From the NCBI GenBank assembly GCA_010093685.1, contig MU006235.1:1-64000 (forward strand): a stretch of DNA of 64,000 bases, written 5' to 3'. The stretch's first letter is position 1. Every line of letters starts with the position of its first letter. The notes beneath the pieces were generated by a model. It was not told where the DNA came from. It saw only the letters and a program-made list of their open reading frames with translations, and did not search any database. The stretch comes from Ophiobolus disseminans (lineage: Eukaryota > Ascomycota > Dothideomycetes > Pleosporales > Phaeosphaeriaceae). The translations under genes and the position numbers were made by a program. Below are positions 31,571 to 42,042 of the stretch, piece after piece.

Positions 31571-32993
31571 ATGAAGTTCCTACATTCTGCCTCCGTTGTA
31601 GCGTTGCTCTTGGAGCTCAGTTATGCCTTACCTCAGGATCTCGAGGGGACGTCAATGGCGCGCCCATTGCTGAAGAAGCGTGTCCAAGATTGCGGAACAT
31701 GGCGCATGAAGTGCAAGAATGCCGCTGGTGCTTGCAACAACGCATGCTACTACATCAACTGCATCAATGGCAAGAACAACAAGTACGTTCATGTACTTCC
31801 GCGGCGTGTACCAGGGAGGCTAACATGTGTCGTCCTTAAGATTTGCATGGGGACCAAGCCCGGTAGACAACAGGGTTCATTCCGGCTGCACGACCACTGC
31901 GTCATCCTTGTGCAAGTCTCCTCCATTCAGTATGCGCTCGTGGGACCAGTCCAACGATGCTAAGCCGATGGACTGCGACGAATTCCCGATGAACGCCTTC
32001 AAGCAGCAAGCCTACAAAGATGGGACCCATAGGAACTCCTTGCGATGTATCAACAACGGAGAGAACAGAAGTAAGGATCTCAGTCGATATGTCATGTGAC
32101 AAAGTGCTTATCAGTGTAGGCGGTGGCTCCCAATTTGGTCAATTCCAACGCGGCATAGGTGACTGGTAAGTGCTTCCTTCATGACGATATGCTGGCTTTG
32201 CTGACATTTTTGCTAGTAAGTGATGCGACTCCTCTTCTAGCAGGGCATGCACAATCAGTAAACTATACTGACGAAGCTTTAATAGGGAAACCAGATGGTA
32301 AATTCGGAAAAGACCGAACCTGCAAAGGCGCGATGGGTCCAGACGATACCTTCTCTGTGGATTTCGTCATTGACGGCGACGACGGCATTGAAAAGGCCAA
32401 ACAAAGGGAGTGAGCTTGCATCCACAGATCCACCGTCATATACACGCATGCTGACTATTCATCACAGCCTGATTCCCTACTGTCTTCCAAACCCCAACTG
32501 CGCAAACGACGGCTTCCAATTCCACATGTCCAAGCTCGATATCTCGGAAACAAAAGCCGGCCGCATGAGCAACCCCTACAACTACAAGCGCGACAACCAC
32601 TACGCCGTCGACGGCGCAGGCGACATTCGCCTGTACCGCATCTCCATCCTGCGCCGCTCGTCCAAGACGTTCGACGTCACGGTGTACGAGCGCAACGGCA
32701 AGGATGAGCTCATCGAGAAGAAGAAGAAGACGGAATCGCCTGAGTACGGCAAGTGGTTCCAGCTTGACGATGCGTTTCCGAAGCAGTCGTTGGCTATCAG
32801 GAGTAATGGGGCGCCGGGCACCGAGCTCAATTTCAATGTGGGGCATAAAGGTGGACTGAACTTCAATCAGGGAGATTTCGTGTGGAAGTCGGGGGATACG
32901 GGTATTGCGGGCGCGTATTGTGAGGTGGGTGGTGTAAATAGGGTTGGGATAGAGACGCAGACGATCAACTGCGATGTTCCTGTTTTGGCATAG
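31571..32993 (+). CDS. Secreted NucA/NucB-like nuclease candidate, ~399 aa
   Basis: Residues 1-20 form a signal peptide (MKFLHSASVVALLLELSYAL) followed by a dibasic KKR site near 36. The Cys-rich region (CGTWRMKCKNAAGACNNACY) precedes SMRSWDQSNDAKPMDCDEFP, whose DCDEFPMN block and the following RCINNGENRS resemble the NucA/NucB DNase domain. Clear exons are 31571-31782, 31841-32070, an exon from 32120, an exon ending 32409 and 32468-32993. For the third junction the strong donor GTAAGT at 32166 breaks the frame with every acceptor I see; the weaker GTGACT at 32159 spliced to 32217 keeps it. The C-terminal exon (TKAGRMSNPYNYKRDNHYAV...) is Lys-rich then beta-like. Activity is inferred from the motif only. 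Confidence 0.68.
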
Positions 32994-33144
32994 TGGTTAA
33001 GCCCATGGATTTATAGGCATTGTGAGATAGGACTTCTCTGATGTTACGAATTTGCAACATCACTTTCATTCGCGATATTCCAACAGTTTAGCATTGCGAC
33101 GTATATTCATTTGCATGCTTCGACAAATGACCTGAGTATAACCT

Positions 33145-34316
33145 TCACTGTCTATTCCCACTTCCCCCGGTGTTGTCCTCCCATATCTTCAAGAATAGCT
33201 TCCACAAGATCGAGAACAGAATGCCCTGCAAGCCGTTGGCAAGAACGCGCGTCTTCAGCCCCCTTCCGAACAAGCCAAGGCGACCATCTTGACGAATGAC
33301 CCGCCTCGCAGCTTCGGTGTACGATATCCTTGTTTCGTTCACTTGTCGATAAGTCTTCACCACCCGCAGCGAATTTGAAATGGTATCCGATGCGACTGAA
33401 GCGCAGAAACCAATGAATGCGGCTCGAAGCAACCACCAGCCGATCTGCTGCTTTGGAGGCTCATGGATCGTCTCGGATAGGAAGTTGTACACGGCGAACC
33501 ATGGATAATGACCCACGAATGTAGCGGCAGCGGTCGCGAACGCACCCCACCAAAGACTCCCAAGGCCATCGGTTCGAATGCGCTCCCGGAGCAAGGCTGT
33601 TCCGCGCGCACCCTGTGCCTGGAGCGTGGTTTTCAGTGTGTCGATGGGCATGAGAAGCATTCGGAAGGCTGCAGCGGCGCATGAAGCGAATATGGTCTGG
33701 ATTGGTGATGGAAGCTGCTTCAGGTATCCGTTCGAATGGAGCAAGGCCAGGATGCCGGCGTTGGCTGCTGTGTCGCCAAAGCGTGCGATGGGTCCTTGGA
33801 AAAGTGCGGCTCCAAGTCCTTGGTAGTACCGTCCGTATCCTCCATCCTCATACAGTGTCTTTGTTGCGACAGATAGCGACGAGCCATGGCGGTATTGGTA
33901 GTTCATGATTGTGCGGATGGGCATCAGCAATAGCACTTGTAGTACCATCGCCGCAGCGCCGCTGAGCCCACCACCCAATGCACGTTTCAACGCGCCTTTA
34001 AGGTCGAACTGCGATTCGCGTCATGTGATTAGCTCCTTCTTGACTTGCGAAGCGCATGTAGAGGGCCGAAGATGCTTACATTTACGTCGTCCGAATCGAT
34101 CCATCCTTTCACAAACACTGCAATGAGTAGAATCGCGAAGAAGACCAAACAGCCTTTCCAGAAATATTCCCACCTCCTCGAAGAAGCTTTCTGTGGCTCG
34201 GTGGACGCCTCGCTTTCGTCATCGGGTACATCGGGTCGTACATCTTCACGTCCGAGCAACGGCGCGCGCTCATTTGGGGCCAACTCGCGTTCTTCTTCGC
34301 GATGTGAAGTCATCAT
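33145..34316 (-). CDS. Mitochondrial carrier-fold protein with N-terminal membrane anchor, 366 aa
   Basis: Two exons, 34316-34080 and 34008-33145 (1101 nt), with intron GTAAGC...CGCAG. Residues about 1-45 are polar and acidic (EEERELAPNERAPLLGRED), then CLVFFAILLIAVFVKGWI is an extra membrane segment. The remaining 290 residues form three carrier-type repeats with degenerate PxD motifs: LLLMPIRTIMNYQ, LLMPIDTLKTTLQ and ASDTISNSLRVVKTYRQ. Only the second repeat keeps a near-canonical PxDxxK. The acidic head with dileucine-like sequence and the anchor are unusual for inner-membrane carriers, so outer-membrane or other location is possible. Confidence 0.8.
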
Positions 34317-35026
34317 GTCTACGTGCTCAAAACGTTATGTCGTGCCGGTGGCTTATCGAGGACGGCCATTATAAAGTCCGTCTCGCATTATGTGAGACGA
34401 ACACTAGATTGATAATCACAGGCGCTAATGACGTCTTCATCCTCCGGGCGGCTAGCGCTTCGATTCCACCACCACATTCTAGCGCTCCAACATCAACTCC
34501 GACTTGTACGAAGTATTCATCACTCCAGGAATTCATGCGCACTTCACTTCTCTCTCTTTTAGGAGCTCGAATAATCATGCCCAAACAGGCACTAACGGTC
34601 TCAGGCTAGAGGTGGGTCAGGTAAGGCTGACAGCCGTCTCTCGAACCTGCCACAAACAGGACGATGCGGATCCGGGGGGGAACGGCCGGTGTGTCCTCAG
34701 CCTTGTCGTGATGAGGTTCAGATTTGGTAATGTGGGCTGAAGGCCTTCCAGGATGACCAATGTGGTGTCCCACCATACAGTCAACAGCATGAATCGATGC
34801 CTAAACAACACCAAACGCCAACATTATGCTTAACTCTTCTCAACATCCGACTTGGATGTGCAGAATCAATTTGATGCCTCGTTTATGCCTTCGCGGCTCT
34901 TATCAGGCTGCGTAATACGACAGGCATTGTAAGAAGCTGCGCTGCCACCGATTGCCAGTAAGCTTATATTCTCACGAGCCCCCACCAAGCAACCCCAGAT
35001 CTCTTCACGACAACCTCCATACCAAA
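34317..35026. other. Divergent intergenic region
   Basis: About 700 bp between two genes transcribed away from each other; should contain both promoters. No other feature seen. Confidence 0.5.
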
Positions 35027-36049
35027 ATGGCCACTATCGCGGGACCCAACGATGAGTTCTGGACTACCATCCCTCCAATTCCCATAGAAGTCAGCGGTTT
35101 CTACGGCCCAGGTGCATGGGCAGCCTGGTTTATCACTCTCTTCGCGTCGTGGATCCCCCTCATACAAGACGACTACACGCACAATCTGCACTTCATATCC
35201 TACGCGCTCTACACCAACTGGGCAGCCATGGATGCATTACGCCAGCTGTCGAAAAGGCTTGGGTTGGCGACCGGCTATGACGGGTATCGCGCACTACTCA
35301 CGAGTCGGGAGGCGACAGCCTTTGAGTGGCTTGCGGGCCGACCGATGAGTGAGATGGCTGTGTGGGTGCTTGTGACTCGCCAAGCGAGTACGGATGAACA
35401 ACGAGCAGACTATCTTGCTGCTGCGCGATCATATCGCGAGTGGGAAGCATCATCGAGCGGCTTCACCGCCGCACGCGCAGTGCTGAGTCTGGGTCTACTT
35501 CTTGCGGTTGCGCAGCTACTGGTCTGTTGGTGGAAGGTGAAGAAGCATGCTGGCAGCCAAGTCGAAGACTCTATCCGAAGGCGTGGGTTCGTCATTCTGG
35601 TTGGCATGTTCGCTCCCTCGCTGATAGCGCCGATCGAATTGATGTTGCCAGAGAAGCCTGAAGTTATATTTGGTGTCTCTCTGCTCTTTCTTTCACGCCT
35701 GAAATCCTTCTCGAACAGCACGTTGGTTCTGTACATTCCAAACCCGTTCCCTCGCTTTTCAGGCAGTATCACATTCGCCTACGTCTTGGTTCTCATAGGT
35801 TCCGCCATCATTGTTTTTTCAGAGCTTCTTTTGTTGTTGCATGGAGAGGTCAACAGAGCATGTTATTTGATGCCTTGCACATCCGTCAGCATTCGGGAGC
35901 TGGATCAGTCGTTTGCATTATTTGCAGCATTATTCTTCCTGGTCTATGAATATGGACCTCAATCCTCGAAGTTTATGTTGCAGAAGATTTCTCTTCTCAA
36001 GCCACAGTTGCAAGGAAGAGCGCGGCGAGGAACAGCTCGTGGCGACTAG
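35027..36049 (+). CDS. SGFYGPGAWAAW-family membrane protein, copy 1 (340 aa)
   Basis: Single exon. I prefer the ATG at 35027 (CAAAATGG context) to the one at 34952, since it puts the family signature EVSGFYGPGAWAAWF at residue about 23 as in the paralogues. Then YALYTNWAAMDALRQL, several hydrophobic segments (AVLSLGLLLAVAQLLVC, FVILVGMFAPSLIAPIELM, ITFAYVLVLIGSAIIVFSEL) and the second signature YLMPCTSVSIRELDQSFALF...YEYGP. About seven to eight membrane spans are likely. I know no named family. Four relatives form a tandem array at 57.4-63.2 kb. The tail is basic. Confidence 0.82.
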   Translation: MATIAGPNDEFWTTIPPIPIEVSGFYGPGAWAAWFITLFASWIPLIQDDYTHNLHFISYALYTNWAAMDALRQLSKRLGLATGYDGYRALLTSREATAFEWLAGRPMSEMAVWVLVTRQASTDEQRADYLAAARSYREWEASSSGFTAARAVLSLGLLLAVAQLLVCWWKVKKHAGSQVEDSIRRRGFVILVGMFAPSLIAPIELMLPEKPEVIFGVSLLFLSRLKSFSNSTLVLYIPNPFPRFSGSITFAYVLVLIGSAIIVFSELLLLLHGEVNRACYLMPCTSVSIRELDQSFALFAALFFLVYEYGPQSSKFMLQKISLLKPQLQGRARRGTARGD

Positions 36050-36892
36050 CACTGTTAGCAAAACGGATTTGAAGGATGGAAATACTGTACACAACAATGT
36101 TCAAAACAATAGTAAGATTCCGTTCGCTTTGATCGCCTGTACTACTATATGCCTCCCCTTCTCCCCCTTCTCGAGCAAGTAGCGCACTTCGAGTCGCGAG
36201 ATGGAGATAGGTACGCACCCATAAACCGAAGATTGAATAACAGGGATAAGAACTATCGCATAGCTACAGATCAACGATGTGAGGCACAGTATTACTTAAT
36301 CCTCTTATTATTAAAGCTTTAACAAACAGCAGCAAGCTCTTGTAGCTACAGCCTAAGGACACCTGGGTACTAAACCGAAATAAAAAGTATTGAAGTTTTG
36401 CTGAATAGCGGAAATCATCATGTGCAACAGCCTTAAGACAGTGAAAAACATCCTCCCAATACCCTCTAAGTTTTTAGCCCTTACTGCCTCTTTTCACATA
36501 CGAGTGTAAGTAACAAGAGTTTAGAAAACGTAATAAACGAATAAGAGTGTGCGCTAAGTCTATATTTACGTCTTATTAGCTGCAACGTCTTTTGCGCAAC
36601 TACTACTTATATTTTACCACCTCTGTCATTTTCACTTATATATGAAAGAGGCAGTAAATTTAAAATTCCTGGCAAGACCAGCAGCTGTTCCCTTCCGCAT
36701 GAAAGAGCAGCGCTAGCCAGCCCAAGCGCACCCCGCATCACCATTTCCGGAGAAATGGAACCTACCTATGGAACAAGTAAGAACTCTCACATTGCCACAC
36801 CGCCACACATTCCACAACTTCTCAAACCATTCCATTTCATCTCTCTTCATCCACAAGCTACACTACTTATCCTGCCCGAAACTCCAGTCATC
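36050..36892. other. Intergenic, AT-rich
   Basis: About 840 bp, AT-rich between 36230 and 36670, no gene seen. The right part should be the promoter of the DsbA-like gene. Confidence 0.45.
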
Positions 36893-37579
36893 ATGAGTTA
36901 CTCCTCAACAATAACATTCACCCTCGACACAATCTGCCCATGGACATACCTCGGCTTCACGCGCCTCACCGCCGCCCTCGCAGCCTTCGCAGTATCGCAC
37001 CCAGATGCGTCAGTGACGTTCACGCTCAAACTCGCGCCATACCAATTGTACCCGGGCTTCAGCGCTGCGGGTGAGAATAAGTATGAATGGTATAAGAGAG
37101 AGAAGTACAATGGCAGCGAGGAGAGGATGCGGATGTATGTTGGGGCTATGCGGGATCTGGGCGAGAAAGATGGTATCGCGTTTGATTTCGAGAATGGGAT
37201 GATTGCGAATACGTTGAATGCGCATCGCATACTGCGATTCTTGCAAGAAACATACTCGCCCTCTCACGCGCTTGTAGCGCTGTCATCGCTCTATGAGCAG
37301 TATTTCAGCGAGGCGAAACACCCCTCGTCGCGCGACACGCTCGTCACAGCGTGTCTGGCCGCTGGGCTTTCCCGCGCAGATGCCGAAGAGCTTGTGAACA
37401 ACGAGGAAAAGTGGTTGAAGGAGACGAAAGCGGCGATTCGCGAACAAGCGCAGAATGGGGTGGATAGTGTGCCGTATGTGGTAGTTGAGGGTAGGAGGAG
37501 GGATTTTACGCTTGTGGGGGCGAAGAGTGAGGAGGACTATAGGAAGGTTTTAGAGCAAGTTGTGAAGGAGGCGAGGTGA
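36893..37579 (+). CDS. DsbA-like thioredoxin-fold protein (FrnE type), 228 aa
   Basis: Start at 36893 (MSYSS), because the upstream in-frame Met adds a low-quality 46-residue extension. Near residue 7-20 TFTLDTICPWTYLGF holds a CPW active-site segment at the N-terminus of the first helix, typical of DsbA/FrnE and HCCA isomerase-like proteins, with a single Cys rather than CxxC. The helical insertion has LNAHRILRF (typical N-A/T-xxAHR block), and the C-terminal half has VDSVPYVVVEGRR, the cis-Pro loop. Likely a cytosolic oxidoreductase or glutathione-linked enzyme; substrate unknown. Confidence 0.87.
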   Translation: MSYSSTITFTLDTICPWTYLGFTRLTAALAAFAVSHPDASVTFTLKLAPYQLYPGFSAAGENKYEWYKREKYNGSEERMRMYVGAMRDLGEKDGIAFDFENGMIANTLNAHRILRFLQETYSPSHALVALSSLYEQYFSEAKHPSSRDTLVTACLAAGLSRADAEELVNNEEKWLKETKAAIREQAQNGVDSVPYVVVEGRRRDFTLVGAKSEEDYRKVLEQVVKEAR

Positions 37580-37798
37580 GGCTATCAGCAGCTCAAGTTC
37601 CTTGCAAGATACTTTAGGAGATCCTGAGACACGTGGTAACAGTCAAGAAAAAGCGGCGTACCATCAATGTTTGAATTTGTGAATTAGTCTGAACGATAGG
37701 CAACTGGAGGAAAAAGTCTAACAGAATGTTCTAGCCGGTATTCATGGCCTCGCAGAAAGATAACGCATACATGGAGATGGGGAGGGACCGCTCCTACT

Positions 37799-39360
37799 CT
37801 ACTGGTTCAGCTTGACATAGTTTCCTAGGCTCGTTAGCGATCAAGGATTTACAAACATGAGCATTCAAAACATACCTGGGAATTGGCCTTGTTTGCCGCG
37901 CACCTTGCCAATCCACCACTCATTGTCGTTCTGCGTTCTCGATACAATCTCAATGACGTCACCGGTTAAGAAGCTGAGGTCGCCTTCCGCTTGCGCTTCG
38001 TAGTCGTACAACGCTGTAACGTGCTCGGCGGCTGGGACGCCACTGAGTCGTGATGGCTTCGGCTTCGGCGGTGGAGGCGCGGCACCCTTCGACTTCGCGA
38101 CAGATCCCCATGATCCTGTTGACATGGCCGGTGACTTCACGTCGCCCACGGCACCTGCTGCACCCGGCCCTGGGCTATAGGGTGGTGGCGCTTCTGTTTC
38201 TGACGATATCGAGGTGCGACCCCCCTTTGCTTCCGCCATCTTACTCGCGTACTTGGACTGCCCAGGCTTCATGCCGGGAGTACGGCCGCCCGTGGCCTTG
38301 AATTTGACAATGGAAATCTTCTCCACTTGTTCCTGAACATCTCCACGCTTCTTTTCGTACGCTGCCTCGATATCCAAGGTCAGATCAAAGTAGCCAATGT
38401 CGAGCCGCTGCATGCGCTCATGGAGTGTATAGAAGACGTTCAGCTGCATGTAGTAGAAAGATTGGAAAAGAGGCTGAATGAATTCTCGTTCCAGTGCAAA
38501 AAGCTTCGGTAGCTCATCCTTGAGAAGATCGTTGAAGTAGTTGTAGTCTTGTGTGGCCTGCTCCACGTCATTTTCTGCCTTATACATGGCCTTTTCGTCC
38601 TTCAAGGTCTTCTCCTTTTTGTCTTGTAGCTTCTTGAGTGCGGTGCGTTGGCGGTCGTAATCAAGTTGCTTGTGGTCACGCTTCGCTGCGAGCTTCCGTA
38701 CTGCCTTGATAATCTCCAATAACTCGTCTGCAGGCCGGATGACGCGGGTCTCAATCATCTCCAATTCCGGCTTCAAGGTTTCCTGGAGCTCCTTGACGAC
38801 ACTCTCATACTCGTCGCATGCTTCTATGCCGGCGGCGTTTCCTTCGTCGTGGAAAGAGGTGGGGTCCGACATTCGTCCGGAGATGGGCTTGTAGACCTCG
38901 GCGATGGCTTTTGAGAACTCGATTTGATGCGTGAGCATCCCTGGCAGTCATCGTTAGGCCATAGTGCGATAGCGTATACGAAAGGTTACACACCATTTAC
39001 GGCTTCAAAGTACCTGTCGCATGTCAGTCAAACTCGTCAACCATGGGAGATTGTAGCGCACTTCTTGGATTCTTCGTGGAGTCTCTTGGTCTCCTTCTCC
39101 AGCTCCTCAAAGCGGCGTTCGGCGTCGATGTATATCGCATCTTTTGTGATCTCGCCCTGTACACGTTGACATCAGCGCATGCCCGGAAGGTGGCGCATCA
39201 CCTAGCAAATGGGCTAGGGATGTGCAGGAAGGCGTACAATGTTGAATCTCTGTTTGACGGTTTGCGGCGCCTATAGACCCAGTCAGCCAGCTGGAGCGTA
39301 TGCGATGCAGTCCCCCATGCATACCCGGACGACGCTCTTTGTTAAGCCCTTCCAACTCAT
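37799..39360 (-). CDS. RVS167: Amphiphysin-like BAR-SH3 protein Rvs167, 424 aa
   Basis: Six exons: 39360-39325, 39270-39238, 39156-39062, 39013-38994 (20 nt), 38940-37876 and 37824-37799; total 1275 nt. N-terminus MSWKGLTKSVVRAPQTVKQR matches the yeast Rvs167 start. The BAR domain occupies residues about 15-250 (DAERRFEELEKETKRLHEES, MLTHQIEFSKAIAEVYKPI, FDLTLDIEAAYEKKRGD). A Pro/Ser/Gly linker with APPPPKPKPSR follows, then the SH3 domain at the C-terminus (VTALYDYEAQAEGDLSFL, DNEWWIGKVRGKQGQFPGNY). It remodels membranes in endocytosis with Rvs161 and actin patches. A strong match over the full length; the 20-nt microexon is required for phase. Confidence 0.95.
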
Positions 39361-39870
39361 TGCGGGGATATTCAGGCAGTATTATTGGGAATTGATGTTT
39401 GTATAGAGTATGTCGCAGAGTGTGGAGTAGAGGAGGGAAGATGCGGGCAGCGTGAGCTTATGCTCGGGCCGGTGAATGGCGTTTGGCGGGCGCGTGGGCA
39501 CCGGGTGGGTTCTTTGGTGTCTTGTCGCTCCTGCCTATGACGCTCGAGTGGCTTAGCCAGCTGGGCAGCCACAACCACTACGCGGCCGGATGATGCGGCC
39601 CTCCGTTCTCCGGTCACGGCGAACCAAATGGGCGCACGACTTCAAAGGCTTTTCAGTGAATCTCACAGCTCGAGTGAATGTCAGAGGGTCAAGTCCGAAC
39701 ATTCTGGAGATGCCAGGGCCACACTGCACTGCTGGGGTGCTGCTTGCAGCCGGCGCCCGCGGTCGATGATGCCTGCTTAGTCAGTAGACTTAGCCAAGAC
39801 TTACCCCAGGCCCGAGGGCGAATTCTTATCTGATGCCTCCCACACCACAACCTTCTTCTTCACACTCATA
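39361..39870. other. Divergent promoter region RVS167/NFS1
   Basis: 510 bp between divergently transcribed genes; both promoters must lie here. No further feature called. Confidence 0.55.
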
Positions 39871-41644
39871 ATGTCATATATTGCACCAACTGTCGCGAGG
39901 CAGGCCCTGCGCATTGCTTCTCGCCGTTACCCGTCATCCACATTCTCGCGCTTTTCGTCGCGGGCGCTTGCAGGACAGGCTCACGGGCGGAGAAGCTATG
40001 TCTCCGAGACGAAGCCGTCGAAGGCGACGGTCAACGTAGACACGACCATCAAGGCAGAGCGCAAAGCTTTCCTCGATCAGACGGGAGAGAGCGCACATAA
40101 TGCTACGATGCCGACGACAGGACTCGGAGCCGATGCAATGATGAGTCCCACAGCTGGTAATTTTCACCACTAGTCGCCCCAGCCTGTGCATGATGCTAAC
40201 GCGCACAGGCATCTTGAAGCAAGCCTCCGTCATGGACCAGGGCTCGCGGCCCATTTACCTCGACATGCAAGCCACCACGCCAATGGACCCTCGTGTAGTC
40301 GATGCGATGATGCCCTTCATGACCGGCCTTTACGGCAACCCCCATTCGCGGACCCACGCTTACGGGTGGGAGACTGACAAGGGTGTGGAAGATGCGCGAG
40401 AGCACATTGCTAATCTCATTGGAGCCGATCCAAAGGAGATCATCTTCACCAGCGGCGCAACCGAGAGCAACAACATGAGCATCAAAGGTGCCGCCCGCTT
40501 TTTTGGCCGTGGTGGCAAGAAGAAGCACCTCATCACATGTCAGACTGAGCACAAGTGTGTGCTTGATAGCTGCCGACATTTGCAAGATGAAGGTTTTGAC
40601 ATCACTTACCTTCCAGTACAGAGCAATGGCCTTGTCGACATGGCTCAGCTCGAAGCTGCGATGCGCCCCGACACGATACTCGTCAGCATCATGACGGTCA
40701 ACAACGAGATTGGTGTTGTGCAGCCAGTAGAAGAGATTGGAAAGCTTTGTCGATCAAAGAAGATCTTCTTCCACACTGATGCTGCGCAGGCTGTCGGCAA
40801 GATCCCTGTCGATGTTAACAAATGGAATGTCGACTTGATGTCGATATCCGGCCACAAGATCTACGGACCAAAAGGCATCGGTGCCTGCTACGTCCGCCGA
40901 CGACCGAGAGTCAGACTTGATCCTATCATCAGCGGCGGTGGCCAAGAGCGCGGTCTCCGCAGCGGTACTTTGGCACCTCCGCTCATCATTGGTATGGGAG
41001 AAGCCGCCCGGATATGCAAAGAGGAGATGGAGGTACGTACATCCAACCCGTTTCCAACACACTTCACTATGATTATTTGCTGTACACATGCATGGCTTTC
41101 AGAGTGTTAGGCGGCTTCGGCCGTCGACGCGCCACGTTGAAAAAAGGCACCCGTCTGAGTTTTTGAAGTTATCCCTCGGTTGTTTCGACTTGTTTGGTCG
41201 AGCTCGGCTGACCGCATATAGTATGACTCAAAGCGCATAACCGCGTTGTCGAACCGACTCCGCGATGGACTGCTCTCGATGGAACACACTTCTCTCAACG
41301 GCGATCGAGAACGACACTACCCTGGTTGTGTTAACGTCTCCTTTGCGTACGTAGAGGGCGAGTCGCTCCTCATGGCGCTGAAAGACATTGCCTTGTCGTC
41401 TGGCAGTGCTTGTACTTCGGCCTCCCTGGAACCCAGCTATGTCCTCCGAGCTCTCGGCAGCAGCGACGAGAGTGCACACAGTAGTATTCGTTTCGGCATT
41501 GGGCGATTCACCACCGACGAAGAGATCGACTACGTTCTCAAGGCAGTACAAGAGCGAGTGTCGTTCCTGCGAGAGCTCAGTCCACTTTGGGAATTGGTAC
41601 AAGAGGGTGTAGATCTGAATACGATCGAATGGAGCCAGCACTGA
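39871..41644 (+). CDS. NFS1: Mitochondrial cysteine desulfurase Nfs1, 510 aa
   Basis: Three exons, 39871-40156, 40209-41032 and 41222-41644 (1533 nt). Residues 1-45 are an Arg/Ser-rich mitochondrial presequence. The fold-type I PLP enzyme follows: PIYLDMQATTPMDPRVV, HSRTHAYGWE, FTSGATESNNMSIKG, TEHKCVLDSCRHL, HTDAAQAVGKIPVDV, and SISGHKIYGPKG with the PLP Lys. The catalytic loop SSGSACTSASLEPSYVLRALG is in exon 3, then SIRFGIGRFTT. The product ends WSQH, the conserved Nfs1 terminus that contacts the scaffold protein. It takes sulfur from cysteine for Fe-S cluster assembly and tRNA thiolation. The last intron (189 bp) is long for this locus. Confidence 0.97.
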
Positions 41645-42042
41645 GGGAAATACCGAGGAGGGCGATGTTGTACATTACAGCGACTGACGATTGCTTTGCG
41701 CTTCTTTGGTCAAGGTCGAGGGATTACGGTTGACACGACTTATATTTGCTGTACGATATGACTCTAGCTCTGCATTCGTTTGCTATGAGCCGTCAATACG
41801 ATTCTGATGATACCCTATACATTCTTGACTACGCGTGCGATGAGTTGTGAAGGTTGAGGACCAATTACCGATATTACAACAAGACTTGAAACATGCATAC
41901 AAAATACAAAATACACTTCATACTAATTTAAATCTTCTGGAAGCATGACGCCTGGTTGTAGCTTGCCAAGCTGCTGAGGGAGTTGGTGTCGTAACATTGT
42001 TCCCCGGAGCTTCCCCGCCATCACCGACCTCGAACGTGCAGC
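41645..42042. other. Intergenic NFS1-VPS23
   Basis: 398 bp between co-directional genes: NFS1 3' end and VPS23 promoter. Nothing else seen. Confidence 0.5.

Noticed and set aside
32436..32846. 136-codon minus-strand ORF
   Set aside because: Antisense to the last exon of the NucA/NucB-like gene; no family features.
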